Of a stretch of 64,000 nt of DNA, positions 9,917 to 20,568 are shown in pieces. The DNA lies in NCBI RefSeq assembly GCF_040869045.1, contig NC_090319.1:232555832-232619831 (forward strand). Direction: 5' to 3'. The position numbers were made by a program, and so were the translations under genes. How positions within the stretch are numbered: the stretch's first letter is position 1; every line of letters starts with the position of its first letter. The DNA comes from Eurosta solidaginis. Taxonomy: Eukaryota > Arthropoda > Insecta > Diptera > Tephritidae. The notes beneath the pieces are model-generated. The model ran no database searches. It was not told the DNA's origin and was given only the letters and a program-made list of their open reading frames with translations.

Positions 9917-12900
9917 ATGGTAGTTAAGATTCTTCAGTGGAATCTTAATGGTTACCAAAATAACTATAATCAACTCTTATTACTAATAAAAGAGAAAAAA
10001 TATCAAATAATAGCACTTCAATAAACGCACCTTGATTTAAATTGTAATACATACACAATACCAAAAAACTTTTGCATTTACAACAAAAATGATATCGAGC
10101 AACGCTCACAAAACAAAAGAGGAGTGTCACTCTTAGTGCACAACTCTTTGGAACAATCCGAAATCGCTTTGAACACGAGAATATTATCCGTCGCAGTAAA
10201 AATAAAATCCAGTATCCCATTTGTAGTAATTAGCACTTACATCTCTCCATCAGAACATATATCTGAGAACGACCTCCACCAACTACTAATAAACTTCCCT
10301 GACCCAATATGTTTAGTCGGGGATTTCAATGCATGGAGTCCCATGTGGGGTTCCCCTAACTTTAACAAAAGAAGCAGAATACTCACTAACTTTATCCAGA
10401 ACAATAACCTCATAATTCTAAACGACAAATCCCCTACCCACTTCTCTACCCACTCGACACTAACACATATTGACCTCAGCATTTGCAGTCCACCACTGAA
10501 TATAGCCGCTACATGGGAAACGGCAGATAGCCCACATGGAAGTGATCACTTTCCTATATCTCTCTCCCTTTTTAGTCAAAATAACCACACAAACCCCAAC
10601 CCAACCAAAAGATACAAATTAGAACGAGCTGACTGGCCATCTTTCCAAAATTCAATTGCGGATGGTATGAATGATTTTATCCTCAACCCAAACGTTAATA
10701 TAAACCAAACCGCAGCAATTATGCTTAGAAAAATCCGCCATAGCGACAATCTCACAATACCAATTGCCAAGCACAGAATACATAACTATCCCGTATACTG
10801 GTGGAACGACACCGTGTCTGCTCTAAGAGACGCAAAAGTGAATCTTTGGAAAACCGCTAAGAGGTCCCCAACAACCAATAACATAGTTGCTTATAAAAGA
10901 GCAAATGCAAAGTTCAAGCGTGAAATTAGAATTGCAAAGAGGGCCGCCTTCGTAAGCTTTACTAAAGACATCAACTGCAATACACCAGCAAAAGCTCTTT
11001 GGCAGAAGGTAAACGCACTTTATGGCCACCACCCCTCGTCACATATTCATGTCCTCCAAGCTGATGACGGCTGCATTGCTTCTACACCAGAGTCAATTAG
11101 CAATGTATTAGCTAAACAGTGGTCGGACTACTCCAAAGATAATAATTTTTCACCTGAGTTTATAAGAAAAAAGCGTTCAAGCCTTAATTCAATTAACCTC
11201 ACGTACACGTTAGATAACAAATCCAGTCAACTCGAACTCCCCCTTTGCCTCGAAGAACTCAATTCTTGCCTTTCCACTCTTAAAGGCCAAACCCCTGGAC
11301 TCGATAACGTATCCTACCCCCTTCTTCAAAATCTTCCTGCCATAGGTAAGCAGAAACTACTGCAGCTCTACAACATAATATTCGCATCTAGCACAATACC
11401 AAAACAATGGAAAACAGCACTTGTAATCCCTATTCCCAAGCAAGGTAAACCTAAAGACAAACCAGATGGATACCGTCCCATATCACTAATTCCCTGCATT
11501 TCAAAAGTCATGGAGAAAATGATAGCGCGCCGTCTAATGTGGTATATACAATGCAAAAACCTTATTTCCAGTCAGCAAACAGCCTTCAAAACAGGCTCCA
11601 GCACCATCGATGCTCTCCTTGTCCTAGACGAACAAATATCCAATGCTATCTCCGCGAAAAATCATGTCTCCATTCTTTCCATTGACATGGAAAAAGCCTT
11701 TGACCGTGTCGGTCTCCACTCTATCATTGACCAACTAACATCTTGGGGAGTCGGACAAAAAATGATAAACTTTATTCGCAACTACCTACAAAACCGGAAA
11801 ATGCGGGTCAGAGCCAATAACTTCACAACTGGCCAATTGGCTCTTGAAAATGGTATCCCTCAAGGTTCGCCACTTTCGGTAACCCTCTTCTTGATTGCAT
11901 ACGAAAAACTTAGTCGTATAATACAGGAACATAAGTACTTCCACCATTTCCTTTATGCCGATGACCTTTGCATTTTTGTAAAGGTCTCAAACGTTAATAA
12001 ATTCACCACCGAAACTAACGTGCTATTATATAAACTAGTAGATTGGTGCAAAATCAGTGGCACGAAAATTTCCATAGCTAAATCAAAGCATTTACATATA
12101 TGCAAAAAACGAAACTGTAATAGCATAGACTTAAGTATAAACAATCAACATGTACAAAATGTAAATACTCTTAAGATCTTAGGCGTAATATTTAATAATA
12201 AATATAATTGGAATGACCACACAAACTACTTGTGCGAGTCCCTGCAAAATAGACTTAATGTTATAAAATGCCTCAGCAATGTTAAGTTAGAAAGTAATAC
12301 AAATACACTTATAAAAATAATCAAAGCAACAATTTTGAGTAAAATTGATTACGGCCTCCCTATATTCGGATCAACATCGCAAAGAAACATCTCAAAAATA
12401 TCTTCTATATATCACTCCGCAGCACGTTTAGCGATTGGGGCGTTCCGCACAACACCAATTATCAACATTCTTACTGAAACCGGATTACCACAAATAAAAG
12501 ACAGAATAACATACATCACTGGCTGCTTAACCACCAAGCTAACCGACAAGGCCGAATCCCCACTACTTTCGGTACTTAAAAACAGGCTAAAAAGGAAACG
12601 TAGAACTAAAAACACACCAGCGTTGCAAAAAGTTATAGACCTCGCAAAGAATATGGACATACCAATCAACACCACACAACCTTACAAACCCCGAGCTCCG
12701 CCATGGCACTTAAAAGACAATACGGTTATACTGGCTCTATCCAAATACAAAAAAGAAGACACACCGCCAGACATATTCCTCCAGGAATTTCTAAGTATTC
12801 TCGATAATTATCCCAACTGGAACATACTCTACACAGATGGGTCCAAATCGCAACACACCGTTGCATTTAGCGTTACCACTGACAAACACACATTAACATC

Positions 12901-13627
12901 AGCCTTACTTCCAACAGCAGCTTCTATATTCACCGCAGAAGCAATTGCTATACTTTACGCAATCAAAAACGCAATCCACAGCCATCAGAAATACATTATT
13001 TGCTCGGACTCGCTATCTACACTAAACGCTATTAAGAATATCAACTATTGCGACAAAACTGTTTGCGAAATAAGAGACCTAGTAATTGCAAATACTAGTA
13101 AAATCAAACTTCTATGGGTACCCAGTCACTTAGGAATACAAGGCAATTGCCTTGCTGATTCCACAGCAAAGCTAGCTACAAAATCTCCACTTAAACTGGT
13201 AAACACCCTAAGTAAAAACGATATAAAACGCCTCGTGCTCAAATTTTGTTCGTTATCAGCCAACCAAAACTGCGCCGACTATTCACATTTCTATAAAAAT
13301 ATAAACCCCAGTGGACAAGCACCTATCTTTCCTAGTGGACTGCCAAGAAGGCACATTATAAAATACACACGATTTCGTCTCGGACACTCAAAAATAACAC
13401 AAAAACATCTCATAGAAAACACTCAGCCGCCCACCTGTTTATTCTGCAACAACCCTACTAGCATCCTCACTATAACTCATATAATAGAAACATGTCCATA
13501 CTTAAACAACTTACGTCAGCAAATACACGCCAACAATTTCAGGGAGGTCTTAATCAATGTCAGTTACGATAACGTAAAAAAGTTTGTTAAGTTCCTTTGT
13601 AAACTCAACTTATATTTCCAAGTGTGA
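9917..13627 (+). pseudogene. I-clade LINE ORF2: endonuclease, reverse transcriptase, RNase H (one stop codon)
   Basis: The ATG at 9917 opens the frame with the apurinic-endonuclease-like start ILQWNLNG. A TAA at 10022-10024 (codon 36) replaces the codon where a glutamate of the ALQETH-type catalytic motif is normally found. After it, about 1200 codons are open. The endonuclease shows VGDFNAW near 10317 and SDHFPI near 10547. The RT has KPDGYRPISL near 11455, a GIPQGSPLS block near 11855 and YADD near 11955. RNase H begins with LYTDGS near 12830 and continues with CSDSLS and WVPSHLGIQGN. A C-terminal CxxC...HxxxxC finger lies near 13434-13497. A single point change separates this from an intact 1236-residue protein. 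Confidence 0.9.
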
Positions 13628-13810
13628 TTAACATTATTGTAATTTTATAAATTTTTATTTTATTTTTACTTTTCTTACTACCTAATAGCTTTGTTAAGCA
13701 ATTTCTACACTTTGCATATAATAAGCTTGATGGCCAATGTTGCTAAAGCTAAATACTACATTGTCTAGGTTAATTGATTTAATCTTTTCAATAAAATAAT
13801 AATAATAATA

Positions 13811-13827
13811 ATAAAAAAATAAAAGTC
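13811..13827 (+). repeat. Target-site duplication of the I-clade LINE, right
   Basis: Exact repeat of 4422-4438, directly after the TAA-repeat tail of the LINE. Confidence 0.85.
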
Positions 13828-14378
13828 TCTTTAACTGATGAAGGACTGAAATCATTTAATGACCTGAAAACATTACTTATGTCATTTTGGCATTTCCAGA
13901 TTTCAATAAACCCTTTATTCTAACAGCAGACGCTTCTAATACCGCAATTGGGGCAGTCCTTTCTCAAGGAGAAATCGGGGAGGATAAGCCCATAACTTAT
14001 ATATCTAGGTCACTCAATTAAACCGAGGAAAATTACTCGACTATTGATAAAGAAATGCTAGCTATAGTATGGTCTCTTGACAAACTAAGAACCTACCTAT
14101 ACAGAGCAAAGGACATTAAAATCTTAACTGACCACCAACCATTAACATTCGCATTAAGTAATGGCAATAATAATGCCAAGCTTAAACGGTGGAATGCACG
14201 CATAGAAGGGTATAATTATAAACTTTTCTATAAACCAGGGAAGACCAATGTTGTCGCAGATGCGCTCTCTAGGCTTCCCATGGAAATTAACTCGTTGACA
14301 TCGTCAACATCTAATTATCAACATAGTGCAACAGAGGACGGCTCACAGCTTATTCCTCATTGCGAGGCACCAATAAAT
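13828..14378 (+). pseudogene. pol: Errantivirus pol: RNase H region (copy A)
   Basis: This is the continuation of copy A pol after the LINE. The frame carries a TADAS-type first RNase H motif near 13925, EKEMLAIVWSLDKLRTYLYR near 14050 (the glutamate-bearing helix), then LTDHQPLTFAL and KPGKTNVVADALSRLP. It is nearly identical to copy C (31998-32446). A 10-base-scale deletion near 13885 and a stop near 14018-14020 break the N-terminal part, leaving the rest open to the junction. The sequence stops at a GTAT (14379-14382), where a minus-strand Gypsy LTR begins, and pol resumes with integrase at 26764. Confidence 0.85.
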
Positions 14379-14382
14379 GTAT

Positions 14383-14947
14383 AGTAACGAATTTACTGCA
14401 AATCCTCTTATCTGCAACCTTCTGCTAAGTTCGAATCACTAAACTGTTGAATAAATAACTCCAACATTGAATAATGCAATAATGGTCTTTATTAGACTAC
14501 TTGAAAATAACACTTATAATTCGCAACTCATAGCTTGCTTAAACGAAACTGATTTTCAAAATAATACTGCTATTTCTCGCTAGATAGCGTCTTAAATCCA
14601 ACTGATTCCCGCGCCTCTACTGTTGCTGCCTTTTATAGTGTTTGGTTTCTTCGTTGACATTTCTAGGCGGTTCTGTTCTAGAATCTACTAGTTGGTTATC
14701 TGCTATAATTATAACTACAGATGTACGTGTATAGCTCTCATATGCGCGTGTATTTGTGAGCGACACTTCCACAATTATAATTGCATATCTCAGATAAGAT
14801 ATCTGCATGTGTTTGTGCGTTGCTTCTCCGCTGCGTGTACTTACATATATGTAGACATAATGATTGAATTATTGATGTGCATACAGTCACTGCTTAGCAA
14901 CGGCTTAGAGATGGCAGTACCGCTTAGTGTTGCTAATATTCTTTACA
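14383..14947 (-). repeat. LTR of non-autonomous Gypsy copy A/B, 3' LTR (left)
   Basis: 565 bp. The intact termini of this LTR family read TGTAACGAAT...ATTCGTTACA on the plus strand, an inverted pair; here they are AGTAACGAAT and ATTCTTTACA. On the minus strand a TATAAAAGG box lies near 14632-14642 and an AATAAAG polyadenylation signal near 14487-14495. Confidence 0.85.
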
Positions 14948-14991
14948 CTGCCCTCAACCTAGGTCTGATCGTCCCGATCAGTCAAATCTCT

Positions 14992-15970
14992 CTATCTAAA
15001 CGCTGCTAGCATCTCCAAATGTACCACTCTTCTATTTCGTGGTTTCCCAATGGTTTGTATGCGGTACATGATGTCACTGATCTTCTTCAAAACTTTGTAC
15101 GGGCCTTCCCAACTGCACCGAAAGTTGGATGGAACACCTTTTCGCCGGTTAGGGTTGTATAATAGTACCAAATCTCCCGACAAGAAACCTTCCGAATTAT
15201 TGTCCTCATCGTACCTGCGTTTCATCTTACTACACATTATCCTGGATCGTTCCCTCGCACTCTGTTGTTTGGCCAATGAACTACTTCGCAGAGCTTGCGC
15301 CTGACGGATTGGCTTCGTATAATCAGTATCGTTCCCGCGTTTCACAACAGTAGTGCGCCCTGGCTTGAAACTACCCTCGCATTCCTTCTGGGAAATTCTT
15401 TCCTTCGTTTTCGTGCATCCCTTTGGTTTTGTCAATGCCAGTGTCTCTCTCGCAGGTACTTTTGATTTCGCTTTATTTGGCCATCCGATCCATCAACCTT
15501 TACCGTTGACTTCCGTGGTCTTTGTGGAGTCTTCTCCACCAGTACTCGATTACTGCTGAACCCTTCCTCCAAACTATAGTTAAGTGGTACATCCTGGTTC
15601 TCATAACGCATAACCCTTCTCTGCATATCGATCCTGATGTCATGGTCAACTAAGAAGTCCACTCCCAATATGACTTCATCAACAATCTTCGCCACAATGA
15701 ATTTGTGTAGAACCATGACCTTCCCAATTAAGACTTCACATATTACCTCCCTGGACTTGGTTATACTCGCCTGTGACCGTACGTAACCTTGCTCCAGGTA
15801 ATGGCTTTACTCTCCTATTGACCAAATCAGATCGGATTAAGGAATGAGATGCGCCCATATCTACAGTCAGTACACGCACCTTGCCATCCAGCTTTCCTTT
15901 GACGGCAAACTGCTCGATTTTCTTCCAATTTACGAGATAGATATCACAAGACATTCAACAGCTGGAGCTA
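14992..15970 (-). pseudogene. Non-autonomous Gypsy: protease fused to integrase C-terminal tail (copy A/B)
   Basis: Reading minus, a retroviral-type aspartic protease starts near 15890 with VDMGAS (copy D has the canonical VDTGAS) and ends with ILGVDFLVDHD near 15660. A basic linker of about 110 residues follows. Then come RSRIMCSKMKRRYDEDNN and a PGDLVLL...SWEGPYKVLKKISD module, the GPY/F-like C-terminal domain of Gypsy integrases, ending at about 14992. No RT motif (LPFG, YxDD), RNase H or DDE core is present. A two-base loss near 15745 and other shifts split the frame. The retained tail may serve in nuclear or DNA interaction of a borrowed integrase, or may simply be a relic; the first is inference. 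Confidence 0.8.
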
Positions 15971-15971
15971 G

Positions 15972-16177
15972 TGTAGTATGCTTTTTATCATTTTTATTAA
16001 TATGAATATTCACATATGTAGATTATATCTTCTTGATGTAAAAAATTGAATAATCATAAAAATTTTGAAAATTAAGAAATTAATATTGAAAATTAAAATA
16101 TTGATTGAACGAATTACAATTACAAAGTTCAAAGTAACTTAAACACAAAGTTAAATAAAAATAATAAGAACCCCACA
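15972..16177 (-). repeat. CsRn1-like 3' LTR
   Basis: 206 bp, TG...CA ends, adjacent to the polypurine tract complement on its right. AT-rich; it pairs with 24840-25038. Confidence 0.85.
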
Positions 16178-16649
16178 TTACTCCCCCTTCCAGAGAATTA
16201 ACATTAAATAAATTAAATGTGACTTTCTTTTTTGTTCTAATGTTATTGTGATGAGTGTTAGAGTTGTTAGGTAATGTTTCAATAATCGCTGGTTTTAGCC
16301 TGTCAATCGGGATAGTTTTGATTTCATTATCAATTTCTATTTTAAAATACTCCTTGTTTTTTTCAAGTACCTTGTATGGACCTTCATACGGTTGTTGTAA
16401 AGAACGCTTATTAATTAAACGAACAAAAACAAATTTACGTGTTTGTAAATCTTTCGGAACATAAAAACCAACATTAGAGTTATGATGATTTAAACTCGAA
16501 TGAACATTTCTAATTTTTTCACGTAATTTACCCAAAATTTCATGTGACGATGAATTTTCAGATGTTGGAACAATAAGTTCACCGGGTAGTCGTAAATTTT
16601 GTCCAAGAACCATTTCAGCCGGTGTAGCCGAAATATCTGTTGATCGCAA
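16080..16649 (-). pseudogene. pol: CsRn1-like pol: integrase C-terminal part
   Basis: Residues TPAEMVLGQNLRLPGEL near the start are the last helix of the integrase core, where elements of this group retain a conserved LPGE motif. A PYEGPYKVLEKNKEYF block (about 16350-16390) is the GPY-type tail, followed by IDRLKPA. The frame reads through the polypurine tract (encoding LEGGVMWG) and 98 bases into the LTR, stopping at 16080; pol ends overlapping the LTR are common in compact Gypsy elements. The upstream 195 bp (16650-16844) is degraded integrase core with stops in all minus frames. Function would be cDNA insertion; this copy cannot perform it. Confidence 0.75.
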
Positions 16650-16844
16650 GCTTAACAGTATTAGAGGTAGCTCTCCATATCAATCTCTGGTTCCATTTTT
16701 AGACATTAAAGAAGATTTCAATTGCTTATGAAATCACTCTACCATGCCTTTCGCTTGAGGATGATAAGCTGACGTTGTAATTTCATGACTGCCTAATAAC
16801 TTTGTTAATTCTGTAAACAATTTGAAGTAAATTGAGAACCCTGA

Positions 16845-17672
16845 TCAGTAGTTATTTCTAAGGGTACACCAAACCGAGATAAATATTCTCGTAAAAATGT
16901 ATTTGCAATTATTTCTGCAGAAATTTCCCTTAATCCGTATGCTTCTGGCCAACGGTGTTGAAATTTTACTAACTGACGACTTCTTATGTCGATAAACTTT
17001 AGATTTTTGACAACTAATACATTCTTTGGACCATCTATTAATTTCTTTATTCATATTTGGCCAAAAATATTTTTTTATAATAAGAAGGTTAGTGGCTTTA
17101 GTACCCGGATGCACTATCCCATGTAACTTATCAAATACTGTTTTGCATAAATTATTTGGAACGAACGGTCTACGACAATCTCCGGATGATTCACACCATA
17201 TATTGAAATTTAAAACAGGAATTTTAACTAATTTTAAATTTTGAAATGATTGTTGAGATACAAGATTGTTTAGTTCATCATCTTGTTGCTGTTCCTTTTC
17301 TAAAATTTTAAAATTAAATTCTGAATTTTGAATTGCTTCTATTTCAAATGCCCTAGATAAAGTATCGGCTACCACATTTGCTTGTCCAGCAATATGCTGA
17401 ATATCACTTGTAAATTGTGCAATAAATTCAAGATGTCTGGTTTGTCGTGGACTACGTTCAGTTTTTGAATTTAGAGCGAAAACTAAGGGCTTATGATCAG
17501 TAAACACAGTGAATTCTCTTCCTTCTAATAGGTATCGAAAATGTTTAATATTAAGATAAATTGTTAACTGCTCTCTATCAAAAGCACTATATTTCATTTC
17601 AGCTGGAGAAAGTTTCTTCGAATAGAATGCGAGAGGCTTAGCCTTATTGTTAAAATTTTGTTGTAGATGCAT
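16845..17672 (-). pseudogene. pol: CsRn1-like pol: RNase H and integrase zinc-finger region
   Basis: RNase H motifs are clear: KPLAFYSKKLSPAEMKYSAFDRE near 17600, FTVFTDHKPLVFAL near 17500 and GQANVVADTLSRA near 17370. The integrase HHCC finger follows, with HGIVHPG near 17110 and CISCQKSK near 17010. The catalytic core then loses its frame after the finger. The frame start at 17672 is an artefact: the true protein continues from the RT segment, but a frameshift near 17665 separates the two. Confidence 0.85.
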
Positions 17673-18618
17673 CTACAGTTAAAGTCAATTTTGCATCTTT
17701 GCTAAAATGATTTAACAAAACCTTAGATGCGAATTTGTCTTTAATGCATTCATCCCAAACTAGAGTTTTGTCTCGGTTTTTACTTGCTTTATTAATTAAA
17801 TCATATATAACTCCAGTAAATTCGGCTAATTGTGAAATATATCTATGGTAATAGTTAAACATACCAATAAACTTTTGAGTTTGTTTAATGGATTTTGGTA
17901 GTTCAAAATCTCGAATAGCTTTTATTCTATTTTCCGATGGGCGTATTTCTAATTCAGAAAAACTATGTCCTAGAAAATCAATTCTAGTAACGCCAAAAAT
18001 GCATTTATTTGGTTTAACATTCAAACCATATTCAGACAAACGTTCAAAAAGTATACGGAGATCTTTAATATGTTGCTCTTCACTCTCACTAGCAACTAAA
18101 AGATCATCAATGTACGCGTAAACAAAATCTAATTCATTTACAACTTCATTGATGAATCTTTGAAAAGTTTGTGCTGAGTTCCTCAAACCAAAAGGTATTT
18201 TATAAATATCTTCTTCTGCCATTGGAATTTGGTTATACGCTTTAACAAGATCTAATTTTGAAAATATCTTTTTATTTCTTAGATTAATATTAAAATCCTG
18301 AATATGTGGTAAAGGATAGCGGTCAGGAACAGTAACAGTATTAAGTCGTCTAAAATCACCACAGGGACGCCAATCATTACTCTCTTTTTTTGGTACTAAA
18401 TGAAGTGGTGATGCTACAGAGGAATTTGATGGTCTACAAATTCCAGTTTTTACAAGAAAATCAAATTCAGTTTTAGCTACCTTAAATTTGATTGGGTCTA
18501 GACGTCTGGGCTTTGAGAAAGGAAGATTGCCTTCTGTAACAAGTCTGTGAACTGTGGCGTGTTTAACTGGTTTTGAATAATTTGGCTCTTCTATAAGAGA
18601 AGGAAATTCTTTCAACAA
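17650..18618 (-). pseudogene. pol: CsRn1-like pol: reverse transcriptase with internal deletion
   Basis: The RT runs from a [12 protein letters not shown] entry block through [24 protein letters not shown] and [14 protein letters not shown] (motif A) to the catalytic YIDD near 18115. Between motif A and motif B the protein jumps from EEDIYKI straight to [11 protein letters not shown]. In this family another PFGL-containing stretch of about 16 residues stands there, so an in-frame deletion between repeated PFGL codons is likely. This would remove part of the palm and inactivate the enzyme without breaking the frame. The thumb motif [14 protein letters not shown] is near 17860. An RNase H start (LTVDAS) closes the segment. 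Confidence 0.85.
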
Positions 18619-18638
18619 TTTTGTGTATTGATTTTCTA

Positions 18639-19064
18639 CTAAAAAATTTTTGGAAGAGAGATGTTACAATAGTACGAAATTGTGTTAACTGATAAATTTG
18701 TTAATGGATCCATTAAACATTTCTTTTTAATATCAATAAGAAGTCCATATTTGCATAAAAAATCTGCACCTATAATCGGTTTTGCTATATCAGTGACCAA
18801 AAACACAAAAGGAAATTCCCGCCTTAAACCTAAATTAACATTTACAAGTTTTTTTCCATATGTAAAAATCGTTGAACCATTAGCTGCTGTTAAAATAATA
18901 TCTGATGATTTTTTTTGTACACGAGAATTTCGAAGCTGGAAGCACAGAAATTTCTGCCCCACTATCAATCAAAAATTTTAACTTGTTTTCTTTGTCAAAT
19001 ATAAATAAGCGACGAGTTGATATTTCTGAAATTCCGTTATTTGTCGCTGCAACAACGGAACATT
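18639..19064 (-). pseudogene. CsRn1-like protease
   Basis: On the minus strand the protease opens with FLIDSGAEISVLP near 18980-18945, including the D-S-G-A catalytic loop. It shifts frame near 18915 in a T/A-rich run, then continues with ILTAANGSTIFTYG and IIGADFLCKYGLLID, the second signature of retropepsins (I-I-G-x-D-F-L) near 18760. It lies between gag and RT as expected for a Gag-Pol polyprotein. About 115 residues would be a normal length. One frameshift disrupts it. Confidence 0.75.
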
Positions 19065-20003
19065 TTAGTTTGTTGGATTACTATTTTTTACAAACGCACA
19101 TGGTTCTTCACATCTCCTAGCTTTATTTCCGAATTTGTAATAATATCTACATAACCAGTTGGGATTATCACGAGATTTCGAACGATATCTAACAGGACTT
19201 CTAAAACTATTTCTACTTGTTGAACGTGATCTTGAATAATTCTGACTAATTTCCTTATAAATTTCACTTAATTCCAAAGATAATTTTTGAAAATTTTCAC
19301 AAATTAAAGATGTTGTCTTAACGAAATTAGTAATAATAGAATTTTCGCCTTTAGAATTTTGAGAACTGTTTATCAAAGCAATTTCATTTTTACTTATAAC
19401 TTCCCAAACGTTATCAGCTAATTTAGTTAGATCATTTATGTCATTGAAATTCGAACTTGTTAAAATTACATTCAAGTGTTTGGGTAATTTTCGCATCCAA
19501 AGTTTCTTCAACATTTCTTGGCTAAAATTAGAACCAGAAAGTAGAACTAAAGATCGGTAAAATTCCGAAGGTTTGCGAGCACCCATTTCAGAATCGGACA
19601 ACACTTTATCTAATTTCGCATTCTTATTTAAGGAATGTCTTTCAATCAAAGTTTGTTTTAATGCAGAATATTTATTTATTTTCGGTGGATTTTGAATAAA
19701 ATCTAAAATGGTCATTATGACTTCCTGAGGTAATGCAGTAATAATATACTCATATTTGGTCGTTTCTTGAGTAATTTTTTTAGTATTGAACTGCATTTCA
19801 GCATGTATGAACCATGCCTCAGGACAACTTGTCAAAAATTGAGGAAGTTTCACTGAAGTGGAAAAAATTTCGTTATTGTTTTGGTTCGCATATGGATTTA
19901 TTAGATCATTTTGCGAAGAAGCACCTTTTAAATCAATAAGCGAATCGTTAACTCGATGTGTTGGTGTAGTCGTGTTTCTCTCGTTTGTTGGCGTGCGAAG
20001 CAT
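19065..20003 (-). CDS. gag: CsRn1-like Gag
   Basis: An open frame of 312 codons starts at the ATG at 20003 and ends at 19065, just before protease. The capsid-like part runs from KLPQFLTSCPEAWFIHAEMQF through LIERHSLNKNAKLDKVL and GARKPSEFYRSL to the major-homology-like LWMRKLPKHL. A Ser/Arg-rich basic stretch (about residues 255-290) precedes a finger C-R-Y-Y-x9-C-x3-C. In the CsRn1 clade the second position is a histidine; tyrosine here may abolish zinc binding. Gag forms the particle that packages element RNA. It is the only intact frame of this element. It is intact by ORF length, yet the finger change suggests decay. Confidence 0.75.
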   Translation of the reverse strand: MLRTPTNERNTTTPTHRVNDSLIDLKGASSQNDLINPYANQNNNEIFSTSVKLPQFLTSCPEAWFIHAEMQFNTKKITQETTKYEYIITALPQEVIMTILDFIQNPPKINKYSALKQTLIERHSLNKNAKLDKVLSDSEMGARKPSEFYRSLVLLSGSNFSQEMLKKLWMRKLPKHLNVILTSSNFNDINDLTKLADNVWEVISKNEIALINSSQNSKGENSIITNFVKTTSLICENFQKLSLELSEIYKEISQNYSRSRSTSRNSFRSPVRYRSKSRDNPNWLCRYYYKFGNKARRCEEPCAFVKNSNPTN

Positions 20004-20568
20004 AATTGAAATGGAATGTCAAAAATTAATTTTTTAAATAATGTTCAAAACTCAACGTTTTTAAATTCAAAATATTCTTTTAAATCTCCAGAAGAGAGAA
20101 CTTACAACTATTTAAAATGTATTAAATTTTAATTTCAGATAAACTTTAATTAATATAGTTATATATATATTTAAAATTTATCAAAATTTATATAAATAGT
20201 TCTGAATAACAGCTCACCATTTCTTTCTTATTTTGATTTGTTGTTGCTTGTTATATCTATCGTTGTTGTTATTGTTGTGACTTACGTTTCTTCTTGTTTT
20301 TGTTTGTTCTTGCTAATATTCGCTGTTAAATCTTCTTTTTTTTTTAATAATTGTTGTTCCTTAATTTTCTCGAGTTGTGCTAATTGATGTTATTTGAATC
20401 TATGATTACAATGACAGTTCAATGAATGATGACAACAGGTAAATGAATTACGTTTTATATTTAGGATATTGTTATAACAGGAACAATGTTATTATCTCTT
20501 TAATGACGTTGACGATAGTGATAGTTAGAGTTGCGGTATGTTCTTGATATCATCAGAGATTGTTGATG

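Larger units (their letters stand above)
4439..13810 (+). mobile_element. I-clade non-LTR retrotransposon (LINE), full length, interrupted by a Helentron-like element
   Basis: The element starts at AGTGAGTAATTGACTG, has a 224-bp 5' UTR with a 20-base-scale T tract near 4558, then ORF1 (zinc knuckles), ORF2 (endonuclease-RT-RNase H) and a 3' UTR ending in TAA repeats (about 13795-13810). A 17-bp target duplication flanks it. An RNase H domain in ORF2 and a TAA-repeat tail are hallmarks of the I clade. Without the 3861-bp Helentron-like insertion in ORF1, it would be about 5.5 kb, normal for an I-like element. One nonsense codon in ORF2 and the ORF1 insertion make it defective, but otherwise it is well preserved. 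Confidence 0.9.

Noticed and set aside
14617..15009. Cysteine/tyrosine-rich ORFs in the 565-bp LTR, repeated at 26504 and 32696
   Set aside because: They occur only as LTR sequence in each copy and overlap TATA and poly(A) signals; no sign of coding.
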